The notes under the pieces: model-generated
Database searches by the model: none
What the model was told of the DNA's origin: nothing
The model's input: the letters and a program-made list of their open reading frames with translations, nothing else
Assembly: GCA_919902515.1 (NCBI GenBank)
Contig: CAKKRD010000020.1
Span: 1-32,231, forward strand
From: Nitrosomonadaceae bacterium
GTDB taxonomy: Bacteria > Pseudomonadota > Gammaproteobacteria > Burkholderiales > Nitrosomonadaceae
DNA: 32,231 bases
Direction: 5' to 3'
Part shown: piece by piece, positions 18,663-28,007 of the stretch
Layout: each line of letters begins with the position of its first letter
Numbering within the stretch: the stretch's first letter is position 1
Program-made: the position numbers and the translations under genes

Positions 18663-20603
18663 TCAGGGGGATAGATCTGCAAAGAATCGCTCCACTTCGG
18701 CCAGATCGCGCGTGCGCTTCATCGGCGGCAGGCTTTGCCAGATTTTCTTGCCGTAGGACTTGGTGATGAGGCGTGGGTCACAGATCATCAATACCCCGCG
18801 ATCGGTTTCGTCGCGGATCAATCGCCCCGCACCTTGTTTCAGGTTGATGACGGCACGCGGCAGTTGATATTCCATGAAAGCATTGCGTCCCTCCTTGTTG
18901 ATTTTCTCGATGCGTGCCGACAGTACCGGATCATCGGGCGGTGCGAATGGCAGCTTGTCGATCACCACCAGCGACAAGGCTTCGCCGCGCACGTCCACCC
19001 CTTCCCAGAAAGATTGGCTGCCGATCAGTACCGCATTGCCCAGTTTGCGAAAACGCTCCAGCATATCGGAACGCGAACTCTGTCCTTGCAGCAATAGGGG
19101 ATAGTCGAGTTGTTCGCGCTCGAATGCTTCCAGCAACAATTCATGCGCCCGTCGCGTTGCCCGCAGACTGGTGCACAAGAAGAAGGCACGACCGCGACTG
19201 GCCTTCAGCACCGGCAGTGCAGCTTTCACCACCTCTTCGGTGTATTCACGGCTGCTGGGTTCGGGTAAGCCGGGTGGTACGTAGAGCAGGGCTTGATTGG
19301 CGAAATCAAACGGACTGTCCCAGCAGGCAGACTGTGCTGTAGTCAGGCCCATTTCACCGTTGTAATGCGAGAAATCACCTTTCACCGCCAATGTTGCAGA
19401 AGTGAATATCCAGGCGCGCGGCGAGGCGCTCAATTGTTTGTTGAATATCTCCGCAATGGACAATGGCGTAGCATTGAGCTGCAGCGCGTGGCTGAACACT
19501 TCCAGCCAGCGTACAAACCCTTCGGCCTCCGCCTGGTCGCGCCAGTGCTTTATGCGGATAGCAATTTCGCGCGCTCGTTGCCAGCAGTTTTCCAGCCCTT
19601 CGGAACGCTCTGCCTGGCTTTCCAGTAGTGCCGCCAGCGCATCAAGTTTTTCCAGCAGCTCATCAAGCGCATCGCCAAACTTTGGATTCTTCATTGCCGT
19701 AGCCAGCGGCAGGCGAGTGTTCTCGCCTTCGATGGTCAGGCGTAAATCGCGCGCAGCTTTCTCCATTGCCGCAATGGCATCAGGCAATGCAGTAAAGTCC
19801 CTGGCGCCCAGCAGTGCCTCGGTCTCAGTATCGCGCGCAAGTTCCAGTAACTGGCTGGTGCTCACTGACTCGCCAAAAAACAGGCTGGCAGTTTCCGGTA
19901 ACTGATGGGCTTCGTCAAAAATCACCGTATTGCAGGCGGGTAACAGCTCCGACAGGCCTTCGTCGCGCAGCATCACATCAGCAAAAAACAAATGATGATT
20001 GACCACCACCACATCCGCTGCCAGTGCCTGTTTGCGGGCTTCCATCACGAAACAGTCCTTGTAGTTGGGGCAATCTGAACCGAGGCAATTTTCGCGCGTG
20101 GAAGTTACCTGCTGCCAGACTGCGGCGTTTTCCGGCACTTCACTCAGGCTGCTTTTATCGCCGCTTTTGCTGACGCCTGCGTAGCGCTCAACCAATTTCA
20201 GATATTTCACTTCGTCGCGACTGGCAAAGCTGGTACGCCCATCCTGCAGAGTGCGTTCCAGATGATAATGGCACACATAGTTGGCGCGCCCTTTCAGCAA
20301 TGCCACTGTGACTGGTGCTTTGAGTGCGGCGCGCACGGTGGGGATATCGCGGGTGAAAAGCTGGTCCTGCAGTGTCTTGGTGCCGGTGGAAATGATTACC
20401 TTGCCGCCCGCCAGTAATGCCGGCACCAGATAAGCGAAGGTCTTGCCGGTGCCAGTACCCGCTTCTGCCACCAGAATACGGTTGCCAGCGATGGTGTCGG
20501 CTATCGCCTGTGCCATTGCCAGTTGTTGCGCGCGCGCACGGTAACCCGGCACGGCTTGTGCCAGCGTGCCGCTGCTGGAGAAAAAAGAGTCGAGATCGGG
20601 CAT
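18663..20603 (-). CDS. ATP-dependent DNA helicase, DinG/YoaA (XPD-like) family
   Basis: A 646-residue superfamily 2 helicase. Walker A EAGTGTGKT is at 47-55, the DEAH box at 230-233, and motif VI is QGAGRLIRDETDRG. Four cysteines at 111, 173, 178 and 184 (CHYHL ... NCLGSDCPNYKDC) form the XPD-type 4Fe-4S site between motifs I and II. These enzymes unwind 5'-tailed DNA, D-loops or G-quadruplexes in repair. Length and motif spacing fit YoaA at least as well as DinG, so no gene symbol is given. The start lies 15 bases after the ppk2 stop, indicating a pgl-ppk2-helicase unit. Confidence 0.94.
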   Translation of the reverse strand: MPDLDSFFSSSGTLAQAVPGYRARAQQLAMAQAIADTIAGNRILVAEAGTGTGKTFAYLVPALLAGGKVIISTGTKTLQDQLFTRDIPTVRAALKAPVTVALLKGRANYVCHYHLERTLQDGRTSFASRDEVKYLKLVERYAGVSKSGDKSSLSEVPENAAVWQQVTSTRENCLGSDCPNYKDCFVMEARKQALAADVVVVNHHLFFADVMLRDEGLSELLPACNTVIFDEAHQLPETASLFFGESVSTSQLLELARDTETEALLGARDFTALPDAIAAMEKAARDLRLTIEGENTRLPLATAMKNPKFGDALDELLEKLDALAALLESQAERSEGLENCWQRAREIAIRIKHWRDQAEAEGFVRWLEVFSHALQLNATPLSIAEIFNKQLSASPRAWIFTSATLAVKGDFSHYNGEMGLTTAQSACWDSPFDFANQALLYVPPGLPEPSSREYTEEVVKAALPVLKASRGRAFFLCTSLRATRRAHELLLEAFEREQLDYPLLLQGQSSRSDMLERFRKLGNAVLIGSQSFWEGVDVRGEALSLVVIDKLPFAPPDDPVLSARIEKINKEGRNAFMEYQLPRAVINLKQGAGRLIRDETDRGVLMICDPRLITKSYGKKIWQSLPPMKRTRDLAEVERFFADLSP

Positions 20604-20618
20604 GAAGAGAGTTGCCGG

Positions 20619-21425
20619 CTACGGTGCCAGTAGACCCTTCTTTGGCTGGGTAGCATCGTATGTCGATATAATCTGCGGGTCCGGCAGGATCAGCCGCTTG
20701 GCTTTGTCTGCGTAATCCAACCGGCTGAGCATATCCTTGATGATATTGAGCCGTGCCAGCTGCTTGTCATCCGCATGCACAATCGTCCAGGGAGCGGTGA
20801 GGCTGTGGGTATGTGCCAGCATTTCGTCGCGCGCCAGGCTGTACTGTTTCCATTTTTTGAGTGCCTGGCTATCAAGTGTGCTGATTTTCCATTGCGTGAG
20901 CGGATCTGACTTGCGCTTATCCAGGCGTCTCTTCTGTTCGGTTTTACTGATGTCGAGGTAGTACTTGAAGAGCTTGATACCGGAGTGAACCAGCATACGC
21001 TCGAACTCCGGCACCGAGTTGATGAATTCCTTGTATTCGGCTTCGGTGCAGAAGCCCATTACCCGCTCGACACCTGCCCGGTTGTACCAGCTGCGGTTAA
21101 ACAGCACCAGTTCCTGGGCTACCGGCAGATACGGGACATAACGCTGAAAATACCACGAACTGCGATCCCGGTCAGAAGGTTTGCCGAGGGCCACGACCCG
21201 TGTTTCGCGCGGACTTAAATGCTGAACAATGCGCTTGATCGTGCCGTCTTTGCCAGATGCGTCGCGGCCTTCAAAGATGACCAGAATTTTTTCATTGCAC
21301 TTTATGAAATGCCGCTGCAGCTTGACCAGCTCAATCTGAAGCTGATGCAGACTGTTTTCGTAGACTTCACGGGATATGGTAGAGGGGGTTTTACGCAAAT
21401 TTCTTGTACCGATTTTCCCGCGCAT
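20619..21425 (-). CDS. ppk2: Polyphosphate kinase 2 family protein
   Basis: A 268-residue cytoplasmic P-loop kinase. Walker A is GRDASGKDGT (53-62) and the Walker B/lid region is NRSWYNRAGVERVMGF (from 110), both diagnostic of PPK2. PPK2 moves phosphate between inorganic polyphosphate and nucleoside mono- or diphosphates, here most likely ADP/GDP to ATP/GTP or the reverse. The length and the single PPK2 domain fit class I (NDP-phosphorylating) enzymes, but class cannot be fixed by eye. It follows pgl by 23 bases and precedes the helicase gene. Confidence 0.93.
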   Translation of the reverse strand: MRGKIGTRNLRKTPSTISREVYENSLHQLQIELVKLQRHFIKCNEKILVIFEGRDASGKDGTIKRIVQHLSPRETRVVALGKPSDRDRSSWYFQRYVPYLPVAQELVLFNRSWYNRAGVERVMGFCTEAEYKEFINSVPEFERMLVHSGIKLFKYYLDISKTEQKRRLDKRKSDPLTQWKISTLDSQALKKWKQYSLARDEMLAHTHSLTAPWTIVHADDKQLARLNIIKDMLSRLDYADKAKRLILPDPQIISTYDATQPKKGLLAP

Positions 21426-21448
21426 GGCTGAGTACCTATTCAGAGATT

Positions 21449-22192
21449 CTAGACCGACAGCGGCAGCAACAATGCGGATTCTACCAATACATCAACGCCT
21501 GCTGCCGGTGCTATTGCCTGTGCCGGAATGTTTTTCCCGTTACGCCATTCAGATACTGCGCCATGCTTGGATTCGCCGGCGACCAGAAATACCACTTGCC
21601 GTGAACGGCTCAAACGCGCCGCACTCAACGATACGCGCTGCGGCGGCGGTTTGGGTGCATCAAGCACTGCCAACGTATCCGGCGCATCAGGTGCGCTACC
21701 CCACTCATGCTTGGGAAACAGGCTTGCAGTATGGCCGTCCTCACCCAGTCCCAGCAGTACCAGATCAAACATGCCGACAGTGTACAGCGTTGCGGCATAT
21801 ACGCGAGCTGCCTGGCTTGCCCCAAGTTCACCCGGGATTATGTGCAACTGGGCTGCGGGTATTGGTACGTGATCGAGCCAGGCTTCTGCAGCCATGCGCG
21901 AGTTTCTGTTAGCATCGGTGGGCGGCAGGCAGCGCTCATCGCTGAAGTAAATATGCCATGCGGACCAAACGCTGTGTGCGGTGCGCAATTGCCGATAGAT
22001 CTCACGTGGCGTTTCTCCGCCGGAGATCACCAGATGAAACTGTCCGTGTTGCTGGATTGCCAGCGTCGCACTGTCGAGGATTGCATTCAGTGCCGCGTGG
22101 CGCAGTGCCGACAGATCGGCGACTGCATGCCAGCGGCACTGTGCGGGAGTAGTGGGGTTGGTCACTTCGACATGAGCTATGCAGTCATCCAT
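21449..22192 (-). CDS. pgl: 6-phosphogluconolactonase
   Basis: A 247-residue DevB/SOL-type lactonase that hydrolyses 6-phosphogluconolactone in the oxidative pentose phosphate pathway. Signatures are ISGGETPREIYRQL, FSDERCLPPTDANRNSRM and LLGLGEDGHTASLFP. The length is normal. No zwf or gnd is in the window, so the pathway partners lie elsewhere. It is the first gene of a likely pgl-ppk2-helicase unit, 77 bases downstream of the alginate-export-type gene; that gap contains a hairpin. Confidence 0.95.
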   Translation of the reverse strand: MDDCIAHVEVTNPTTPAQCRWHAVADLSALRHAALNAILDSATLAIQQHGQFHLVISGGETPREIYRQLRTAHSVWSAWHIYFSDERCLPPTDANRNSRMAAEAWLDHVPIPAAQLHIIPGELGASQAARVYAATLYTVGMFDLVLLGLGEDGHTASLFPKHEWGSAPDAPDTLAVLDAPKPPPQRVSLSAARLSRSRQVVFLVAGESKHGAVSEWRNGKNIPAQAIAPAAGVDVLVESALLLPLSV

Positions 22193-22231
22193 GCACCATC
22201 TGCGGAAAATATCAGTGCCTCAGTCTCAGCT

Positions 22232-22265
22232 AGCTCAGTTATCCGACGGATAATGAACTTGAGCT
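22232..22265 (-). terminator. Nested hairpin after the alginate-export-type gene
   Basis: TTATCC-GAC-GGATAA (22239-22253) lies inside an outer pair AGCTCA/TGAGCT (22232-22237 and 22260-22265). It begins a few bases after the stop at 22270 on the minus strand. No T tract follows, so termination is possible but unproven. Confidence 0.3.
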
Positions 22266-22269
22266 GGCT

Positions 22270-23958
22270 TCAGAAGCGCACGACATACTGGACATAAATC
22301 ATGTCCGGCGAGACATTGCCTCTGCCGCCGGTGGGGGTCGTCGTGTTCTTGATGAAATCGCCAGCCCACAGCTTGGAATAGCCGAGCAGGACATCCTGAT
22401 GGCGGTTGACGTGGATATTGAAGCGCAAATCCAGTTCATCGCCCACATCCCTGCCTGCCTGACCGGTGGCGTCACGGCGATAGGCTACACCGGCAGCGTT
22501 GTACAAGGCGTCATGTGTATCCGCCAGAAAGAAGCGATGGTACTGGGCAATGAATGTGAACCATGGCTGCGGATGCAAAGTGAACTGGGCGTTGAAGTCG
22601 TGGATATTCTGCCGGCCTACCCGATCCAGGAAACCCAGGTAATAGTGTCCGAACGGAAAGAGCTGATTAAAAGTGTTGGTCTGACCATCATTCGCATTCT
22701 TGTCGCCGGACGCATAATCGTAGCGCAGCCATAATTGTGGATTCATGGGCAACTTGAACTGATAGCCGAGACCATAAGCCACTGCGCCGGCAGAAATATC
22801 GGTGGGGGTAAGACTCTGATTGGTTGAGCGGCCAAACTGGTACATCGCCTCCAATTCATACAAAAACTGGTTGTGGTTGCCGGCATAACGGCTACCTATA
22901 GTATGTACAAGGGTGTTTCCTGCATTCAGAGTACCGATAATCTTGGGCGAAACGGTGGAGTTGTTATTATCCAGACTCAGGAAGTAGAGGTCAGCAAAAT
23001 GGCCTCGCTGGGGCTTGTAAGTCGCCCATAAACCGTAAAAATTCCGATTTGCATCCCAGTTATCAAAGCTTGATGGACCCGCCGCAACTACGTTCATTGG
23101 TCGTACCCAGAACGCATCCAGATCCAATTTTGGAGTGCGCCAGAAGGTTTTGACGCCCTGGAAGGTACGCCGCGTGTTGGCCCAATCCAGGGTGGAGATC
23201 AATCTCTGCGAGCCGTACAGCAATTCCTGCCGACCGACGCGAACATAGGCTGGCCCATCCTTCACATCCGCTAGCTTGATGTCCGCAAACAGGTTCAGCA
23301 TGTCGGTATGATTTGCATCAATGGCAAGCGGAGTCTTGTCTTGGGAGAAACTGCGGGCGTCTATCCCCTCGGCAAAGAGCCGAATCTTGTCCCGATACCA
23401 CAGATCAGCGTGGAGTCGAGTCCGTATCAGATTGTAAGTGTTGTCCCCCGGTTCAAGTCGGCTCCCAGACTCGCGCATATTCCGGAACCAGAAACTGCCG
23501 CCAAAAGACAGGAGCCAGTCGTTGCCCATATGGATGCGCTTGACGGGGTCGAAGATGTCTTTTTCATAGCCCGGCTTTTCCATATAACGGAAATCCACGT
23601 CAAATGAGGAGACGGGGAGAAGGCCAAAGGGGGCATACGGGGCGACGGGCGGAGCTTTACGTTCATTGCCGGTGAGCAAGTCCCACAGGGAATAGTAGCC
23701 AGCTCCGGAGGGGGGTACTATAAATGATCCTGGGCGCGGCATAGGCGTCACCGGCGGAACTTTGGACCAATCAACTTTGCTTTCGGCCGCCGGGACTGCT
23801 GCTGCGTCTTTGGGGGGGGCGGTTGGATTTGCCAGAACCTGAAAAGTCAAACCGAGGATTCCCGCACCCAGACAGAATTTCGGTAGCCAGCCCCGCGCCC
23901 CTGCTGTGTGACGCTCTAAGGGTTTCACACTGATCATGGTTGAAGAGGGCGGGTTCAT
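22270..23958 (-). CDS. Alginate-export-family outer-membrane beta-barrel protein
   Basis: A 562-residue exported protein. After a long, basic-then-hydrophobic signal sequence (core FCLGAGILGLTFQVLA) comes a Pro/Ala-rich stretch, then alternating aromatic strands over most of the length (for example FGGSFWFRNMRESGSRL, RLHADLWYRDKIRLFAEG, VRVGRQELLYGSQRLI, TFQGVKTFWR) and a C-terminal aromatic residue (VQYVVRF), as expected for an outer-membrane barrel. The GRQEL segment and the architecture fit the AlgE-like alginate export family, but no alginate synthesis genes are nearby, so the natural substrate is unknown. The start at 23958 has GGAACC upstream; an ATG at 23937 is an alternative. Confidence 0.82.
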   Translation of the reverse strand: MNPPSSTMISVKPLERHTAGARGWLPKFCLGAGILGLTFQVLANPTAPPKDAAAVPAAESKVDWSKVPPVTPMPRPGSFIVPPSGAGYYSLWDLLTGNERKAPPVAPYAPFGLLPVSSFDVDFRYMEKPGYEKDIFDPVKRIHMGNDWLLSFGGSFWFRNMRESGSRLEPGDNTYNLIRTRLHADLWYRDKIRLFAEGIDARSFSQDKTPLAIDANHTDMLNLFADIKLADVKDGPAYVRVGRQELLYGSQRLISTLDWANTRRTFQGVKTFWRTPKLDLDAFWVRPMNVVAAGPSSFDNWDANRNFYGLWATYKPQRGHFADLYFLSLDNNNSTVSPKIIGTLNAGNTLVHTIGSRYAGNHNQFLYELEAMYQFGRSTNQSLTPTDISAGAVAYGLGYQFKLPMNPQLWLRYDYASGDKNANDGQTNTFNQLFPFGHYYLGFLDRVGRQNIHDFNAQFTLHPQPWFTFIAQYHRFFLADTHDALYNAAGVAYRRDATGQAGRDVGDELDLRFNIHVNRHQDVLLGYSKLWAGDFIKNTTTPTGGRGNVSPDMIYVQYVVRF

Positions 23959-24008
23959 GGCTAGGGTTCCAATAGAGTCGTCAGGTAGTTATGTTGCACG
24001 GTAGATTG

Positions 24009-24037
24009 AATATAAACAGGACAAGAAGGTATGTAAA
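24009..24037 (-). promoter_or_regulatory. Strong candidate promoter of the alginate-export-type gene
   Basis: TTTACA (24037-24032), 17 bases, TATATT (24014-24009) on the minus strand: 5/6 and 5/6 matches with ideal spacing, 50 bases upstream of the start codon. Confidence 0.7.
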
Positions 24038-24057
24038 TACAAAATTAAATTGGCAGA

Positions 24058-24086
24058 ACAATAACGACTGAGCAGAGACATGTCAA
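24058..24086 (-). promoter_or_regulatory. Second candidate promoter upstream of the alginate-export-type gene
   Basis: A perfect TTGACA (24086-24081) overlapping the stop codon of the GlcG/HbpS-like gene, 17 bases, then TATTGT (24063-24058, 4/6). With the promoter at 24009-24037 it would give tandem starts. Confidence 0.5.
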
Positions 24087-24493
24087 CCGGATTTCAACAG
24101 CGCGTCTATCCCTGCTTGGGCGATTTGCGCATCCTGATTGGAGCGCACACCGCTAACGCCGATCGCACCGATGAACTGTCCATCAACCATGATGGGCAGG
24201 CCTCCCTCGATCGGCAGGGTTCCGGGCAGAGCAAGATAGCGCATGCGCCCCTCCGCGACATGTTCCTCCCATACTTTGGTAGGGCGGCGAAAGGCGATGG
24301 CAGCGCGGGCTTTCTGCATTGCCACTTCGATACTGCCAAACTGGGCGTCATCCATGCGTAGCAGATGGAACAGGTGGGCGCCATCATCGACGATCGCAAT
24401 CACTACCGGCCAGTCGTTGTGCCTGGCTTCCGCTTCTGCGGCAGCGGTAATTTTCTTTGCATCGTCCAGTGTGAGAGCAATCTTGCTATTCAT
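24083..24493 (-). CDS. GlcG/HbpS-like heme-binding-type protein
   Basis: A 136-residue single-domain protein. ALTLDDAKKITAAAEAEA, PVVIAIVDDGAHLFHLLRMDDA, SIEVAMQKARAAIAFRRPT and GGLPIMVDGQFIGAIGVSG are the GlcG/HbpS pattern. HbpS of Streptomyces binds heme and GlcG sits in glycolate operons; the function of most members is unknown. No signal peptide is seen. The frame extends upstream to 24595 but that part crosses a strong hairpin and is not family-like, so ATG 24493 was chosen; the ribosome-binding site is poor. It lies between hppA and the outer-membrane protein gene. Confidence 0.85.
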   Translation of the reverse strand: MNSKIALTLDDAKKITAAAEAEARHNDWPVVIAIVDDGAHLFHLLRMDDAQFGSIEVAMQKARAAIAFRRPTKVWEEHVAEGRMRYLALPGTLPIEGGLPIMVDGQFIGAIGVSGVRSNQDAQIAQAGIDALLKSG

Positions 24494-24552
24494 CGGGAAT
24501 GTCTGGGAAATAAGTTGTGATAGTGATTGACTGGATCCATTTCCACCAGCAA

Positions 24553-24584
24553 CAAGGCACGCCAGGGTTTCTCGGCGTGCCTTG
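24553..24584 (-). terminator. Large perfect hairpin after hppA
   Basis: CAAGGCACGCC (24553-24563) and GGCGTGCCTTG (24574-24584) form an 11-bp perfect stem with a 10-base loop, 15 bases after the hppA stop on the minus strand. The bases after it (TTGCTGG) are not a T tract. It may terminate, attenuate or protect the upstream message from 3' decay. Confidence 0.5.
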
Positions 24585-24599
24585 CGGAATAACACAAAT

Positions 24600-26642
24600 T
24601 TACAGCAGAGGCACGATCAGCAACGCAGTAATATTCATAATCTTGATCAGCGGATTGACCGCAGGTCCGGCAGTATCCTTGTAGGGATCTCCCACGGTGT
24701 CACCAGTTATGGCGGCCTTGTGTGCTTCCGAACCCTTGCCGCCGAAGTGTCCATCCTCGATGTATTTCTTGGCGTTATCCCAAGCACCGCCACCGGCAGT
24801 CATGGAGATGGCGACGAAAATACCGGTAATGATGGCGCCGATCAGTACCCCGCCCAAGGCTACCGGGCCGAGCAGCAGGCCAACGAGTACCGGTACCGCC
24901 ACCGGCAGCAACGACGGAACAACCATTTCCTTGATGGCGGCTTTGGTCACCATGTCCACTGCCTTGGAATAGTCCGGCTTGGCCGTGCCTTCCATGATGC
25001 CCGGAATTTCCTTGAACTGGCGACGCACTTCCACTACCACCGAGCTGGCAGCACGGCCGACGGCTTCCATCGCCATCGCTCCGAAAAGGTAGGGCACCAT
25101 GCCGCCGATGAACAGGCCGATAATCACCATGTGATCGGACAAATCAAAGACTACTAGCTTGCCGCCGCTGGAAAGGGCATGCGTGTAATCGGCGAACAGC
25201 ACCAATGCAGCCAAGCCAGCTGAACCGATGGCGTAACCTTTGGTTACTGCTTTGGTGGTATTGCCCACGGCATCCAGAGGATCGGTGATGTCTCGAATCT
25301 CTTTTGGCAAACCAGCCATTTGTGCAATACCACCGGCGTTATCGGTGATCGGGCCATAAGCGTCCAGCGCCACGATGATGCCGGCCATGGACAGCATCGA
25401 AGTCGCGGCAATGGCAATGCCATACAGCCCTGCCAGTTCATGAGAACACCAGATCGAAAGACATACGACCAGCACCGGGGCAGCGGTCGATTTCATGGAA
25501 ACACCGAGACCGGCAATCACGTTGGTGCCGTGACCGGTACTGGATGCTTCCGCAATATGCTGCACTGGCCCATATTCGGTGGAGGTGTAGTACTCGGTGA
25601 TCCATACCATCGCGGCGGTTAGCGCCAGGCCGACCAGTCCGGCAAGGTACAAATTCATCGCCGAGATATTCTTGCCGTCAATTACGATACCGTCGCCCAA
25701 CATTGTGGTGGTAATCGGATAGTAGACGATTGCTGCCAATATGCCGGCGACTGCCAGGCCGCGGTAAAGCGCATTCATGACCTTGCCATCCTCACGCGCT
25801 TTGACAAAGGCGCAACCGATGATGGAGGCGATGATGGAAAATCCACCCAGTACCAGTGGGTAGATCACTGCGCTTGCACTCACAACCGGGTCTGTAATCA
25901 ATAATCCGCCCAGCAGCATGGTGGCGATGATGGTCACAGCGTAGGTTTCAAACAGGTCGGCTGCCATACCGGCACAGTCACCCACGTTATCGCCCACATT
26001 GTCAGCGATAACCGCCGGGTTGCGCGGATCATCCTCAGGAATTCCGGCCTCGACTTTACCGACCAGGTCAGCACCGACGTCGGCGCCTTTGGTAAAGATG
26101 CCGCCGCCCAGACGAGCAAAAATGGAAATCAGCGAACTGCCGAAGGCCAGACCTACCAGTGCATGGGTTGCATCCGATGCGCTAGCGCCGAGACCGACGG
26201 TAAGGAAAGCGTAGTAGCCCGCCACGCCCAGAAGACCCAGGCCAACTACCAGCATGCCAGTGATCGCCCCACCTTTGAAGGCAACATTAAGTGCGGCGTT
26301 AAGGCCGTCTCTGGCAGCTTCTGCGGTACGCACATTGGCACGCACCGACACGTTCATGCCGATATAACCGGCAAGACCTGACAGAACTGCACCGAGAGCA
26401 AAACCTACAGCAGTTTGCCAGCCCAAGGCGACAAAAATAGCCACCAGCAGAATCACGCCGACGATGCTGATGGTGGTGTATTGCCTATTCAGGTAAGCGG
26501 AAGCGCCTTCTTGAATCGCAGTGGCGATCTCGCGCATGCGTTCGTTGCCATCTGACAAACTCAGAATCCATTTAATCGAAAGCGCTCCATACAGAAGCGC
26601 GGCCATCGCGCAACTGATTGCGATGATTAGACCAGTACCCAT
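24600..26642 (-). CDS. hppA: Membrane-bound proton-pumping pyrophosphatase, potassium-independent type
   Basis: A 680-residue integral membrane protein with about 16 hydrophobic segments. It hydrolyses PPi and pumps ions, normally protons, or makes PPi from the gradient. The active-site segment [20 protein letters not shown] followed by [13 protein letters not shown] is intact. The potassium-determining motif reads GNTTKA with Lys at about 464; Lys at this position marks K+-independent H+-pumps, Ala marks K+-dependent ones. GGAG lies 9 bases before the ATG. It is 105 bases downstream of the PPi-dependent phosphofructokinase gene, pointing to a shared role in PPi use. Confidence 0.96.
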   Translation of the reverse strand: MGTGLIIAISCAMAALLYGALSIKWILSLSDGNERMREIATAIQEGASAYLNRQYTTISIVGVILLVAIFVALGWQTAVGFALGAVLSGLAGYIGMNVSVRANVRTAEAARDGLNAALNVAFKGGAITGMLVVGLGLLGVAGYYAFLTVGLGASASDATHALVGLAFGSSLISIFARLGGGIFTKGADVGADLVGKVEAGIPEDDPRNPAVIADNVGDNVGDCAGMAADLFETYAVTIIATMLLGGLLITDPVVSASAVIYPLVLGGFSIIASIIGCAFVKAREDGKVMNALYRGLAVAGILAAIVYYPITTTMLGDGIVIDGKNISAMNLYLAGLVGLALTAAMVWITEYYTSTEYGPVQHIAEASSTGHGTNVIAGLGVSMKSTAAPVLVVCLSIWCSHELAGLYGIAIAATSMLSMAGIIVALDAYGPITDNAGGIAQMAGLPKEIRDITDPLDAVGNTTKAVTKGYAIGSAGLAALVLFADYTHALSSGGKLVVFDLSDHMVIIGLFIGGMVPYLFGAMAMEAVGRAASSVVVEVRRQFKEIPGIMEGTAKPDYSKAVDMVTKAAIKEMVVPSLLPVAVPVLVGLLLGPVALGGVLIGAIITGIFVAISMTAGGGAWDNAKKYIEDGHFGGKGSEAHKAAITGDTVGDPYKDTAGPAVNPLIKIMNITALLIVPLL

Positions 26643-26747
26643 TAAAATCTCCAGTTAAAGTCAGACCGTCTGAGAATGCATGCGAAATTTCGGCCCAATA
26701 ACTCCGCATAACAGCTTGTGCGTAAATCAAAACAAACCTGATAAGAC

Positions 26748-28007
26748 TCAAATCTTGAAATCACCCAGTTTCTTCTTGACTGCCACGTTCTTCAGCCGCA
26801 CGTAATTAGGCAGACCATCCTTGTAAGGCGGATAGTCTTCACCCTTGATGAGCGGAGTCAGATATTCACGGCATTTGTCAGTAATGCCAAAACCATCCTT
26901 GGTGATAAAGTTGCCAGGCATCATTTTTTCCACATTGGCGACTTTGGACAGTTGCGCCATGCCGACTTTCCACTTGTAGGGTTTGTTGGACAGGCGTTCT
27001 ATCGTGGGCATCACCGAATTGTGTCCTTTAACGGCGAACTCCACGGCAGCCTTGCCCATCGCATAAGCCTGTTCAACGTCGGTTTTGGACGCGATGTGGC
27101 GTGCAGCGCGCTGCAGATAGTCTGCTACACCCCAGTGATATTTGAGTCCCAGGCCATCCTTGATGATGTTTGCCACTACCGGTGCAACGCCACCTAACTG
27201 GGCATGGCCGAAAGCGTCGCGCAGCCCCTGGTCGGAGAGAAAGTTGCCATCTGCGCCTTTCACGCCTTCCGACACCACCACCGAGCAGTAGCCAAATTTC
27301 TTGACGTAGCCGTCCACCTTGGCGAGAAATTTTGCCTTATCGAAGGCAATTTCCGGAAACAGGATGACAATAGGAATTTCACAGTCCTTGCTCGATGCCA
27401 GTCCGCCTGCTGCTGCGATCCATCCGGCATGGCGCCCCATCACTTCCAGCACGAATACCTTGGTCGAGGTTTTTGACATGCTGGCTACGTCAAAGCTCGC
27501 TTCGCGTGTGGATACGGCGATGTATTTCGCCACCGAACCAAAACCGGGGCAGCAATCGGTAATCGGCAGATCATTATCCACAGTCTTGGGAACATGAATG
27601 GCCTGGATCGGATAACCCAGTGTATCGGCCAGTTGCGACACCTTCAGGCAGGTGTCGGCAGAATCGCCGCCGCCGTTATAAAAGAAATAACCGATGTTAT
27701 GTGCCTTGAATACCTCGATCAGGCGTTCATATTCACGCCGGTTCTGCTCGAGGCTTTTCAATTTGTAGCGGCAGGAGCCGAATGCGCCGGAGGGTGTATG
27801 ACGCAGCGCTCTGATCGCCGCAATGGAGTCCTTGCCGGTATCAATCAGGTCTTCGGTCAGGGCGCCGATAATGCCGTTACGGCCAGCATAAATTTTGCCG
27901 ATTTTGCCTTTCTGCTTGCGCGCGGCTTCAATCAAACCGGCGGCAGATGCATTAATGACTGCGGTGACCCCGCCGGATTGGGCATAAAAAGCATTTTTTG
28001 CAACCAT
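26748..28007 (-). CDS. pfp: Pyrophosphate-dependent 6-phosphofructokinase
   Basis: A 419-residue cytoplasmic enzyme that reversibly phosphorylates fructose 6-phosphate with PPi, serving glycolysis and gluconeogenesis. The phosphoryl-donor site reads GGGDS with Asp115 (Gly in ATP enzymes) and PKTVDNDL with Lys141 (Gly in ATP enzymes); both changes indicate PPi use. The position usually holding the first Asp of GGDDS is Gly here. MGRHAGW and the C-terminal domain are intact. The start at 28007 (MVAKNAFYAQSGG) has AGGAG 8 bases upstream; a longer frame reaching 28079 is not family-like. It lies between adk and hppA on the same strand. Confidence 0.95.
   Translation of the reverse strand: MVAKNAFYAQSGGVTAVINASAAGLIEAARKQKGKIGKIYAGRNGIIGALTEDLIDTGKDSIAAIRALRHTPSGAFGSCRYKLKSLEQNRREYERLIEVFKAHNIGYFFYNGGGDSADTCLKVSQLADTLGYPIQAIHVPKTVDNDLPITDCCPGFGSVAKYIAVSTREASFDVASMSKTSTKVFVLEVMGRHAGWIAAAGGLASSKDCEIPIVILFPEIAFDKAKFLAKVDGYVKKFGYCSVVVSEGVKGADGNFLSDQGLRDAFGHAQLGGVAPVVANIIKDGLGLKYHWGVADYLQRAARHIASKTDVEQAYAMGKAAVEFAVKGHNSVMPTIERLSNKPYKWKVGMAQLSKVANVEKMMPGNFITKDGFGITDKCREYLTPLIKGEDYPPYKDGLPNYVRLKNVAVKKKLGDFKI

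Noticed and set aside
24494-24595. N-terminal extension of the GlcG/HbpS-like protein
   Set aside because: It is encoded by the hairpin downstream of hppA and has no family likeness.
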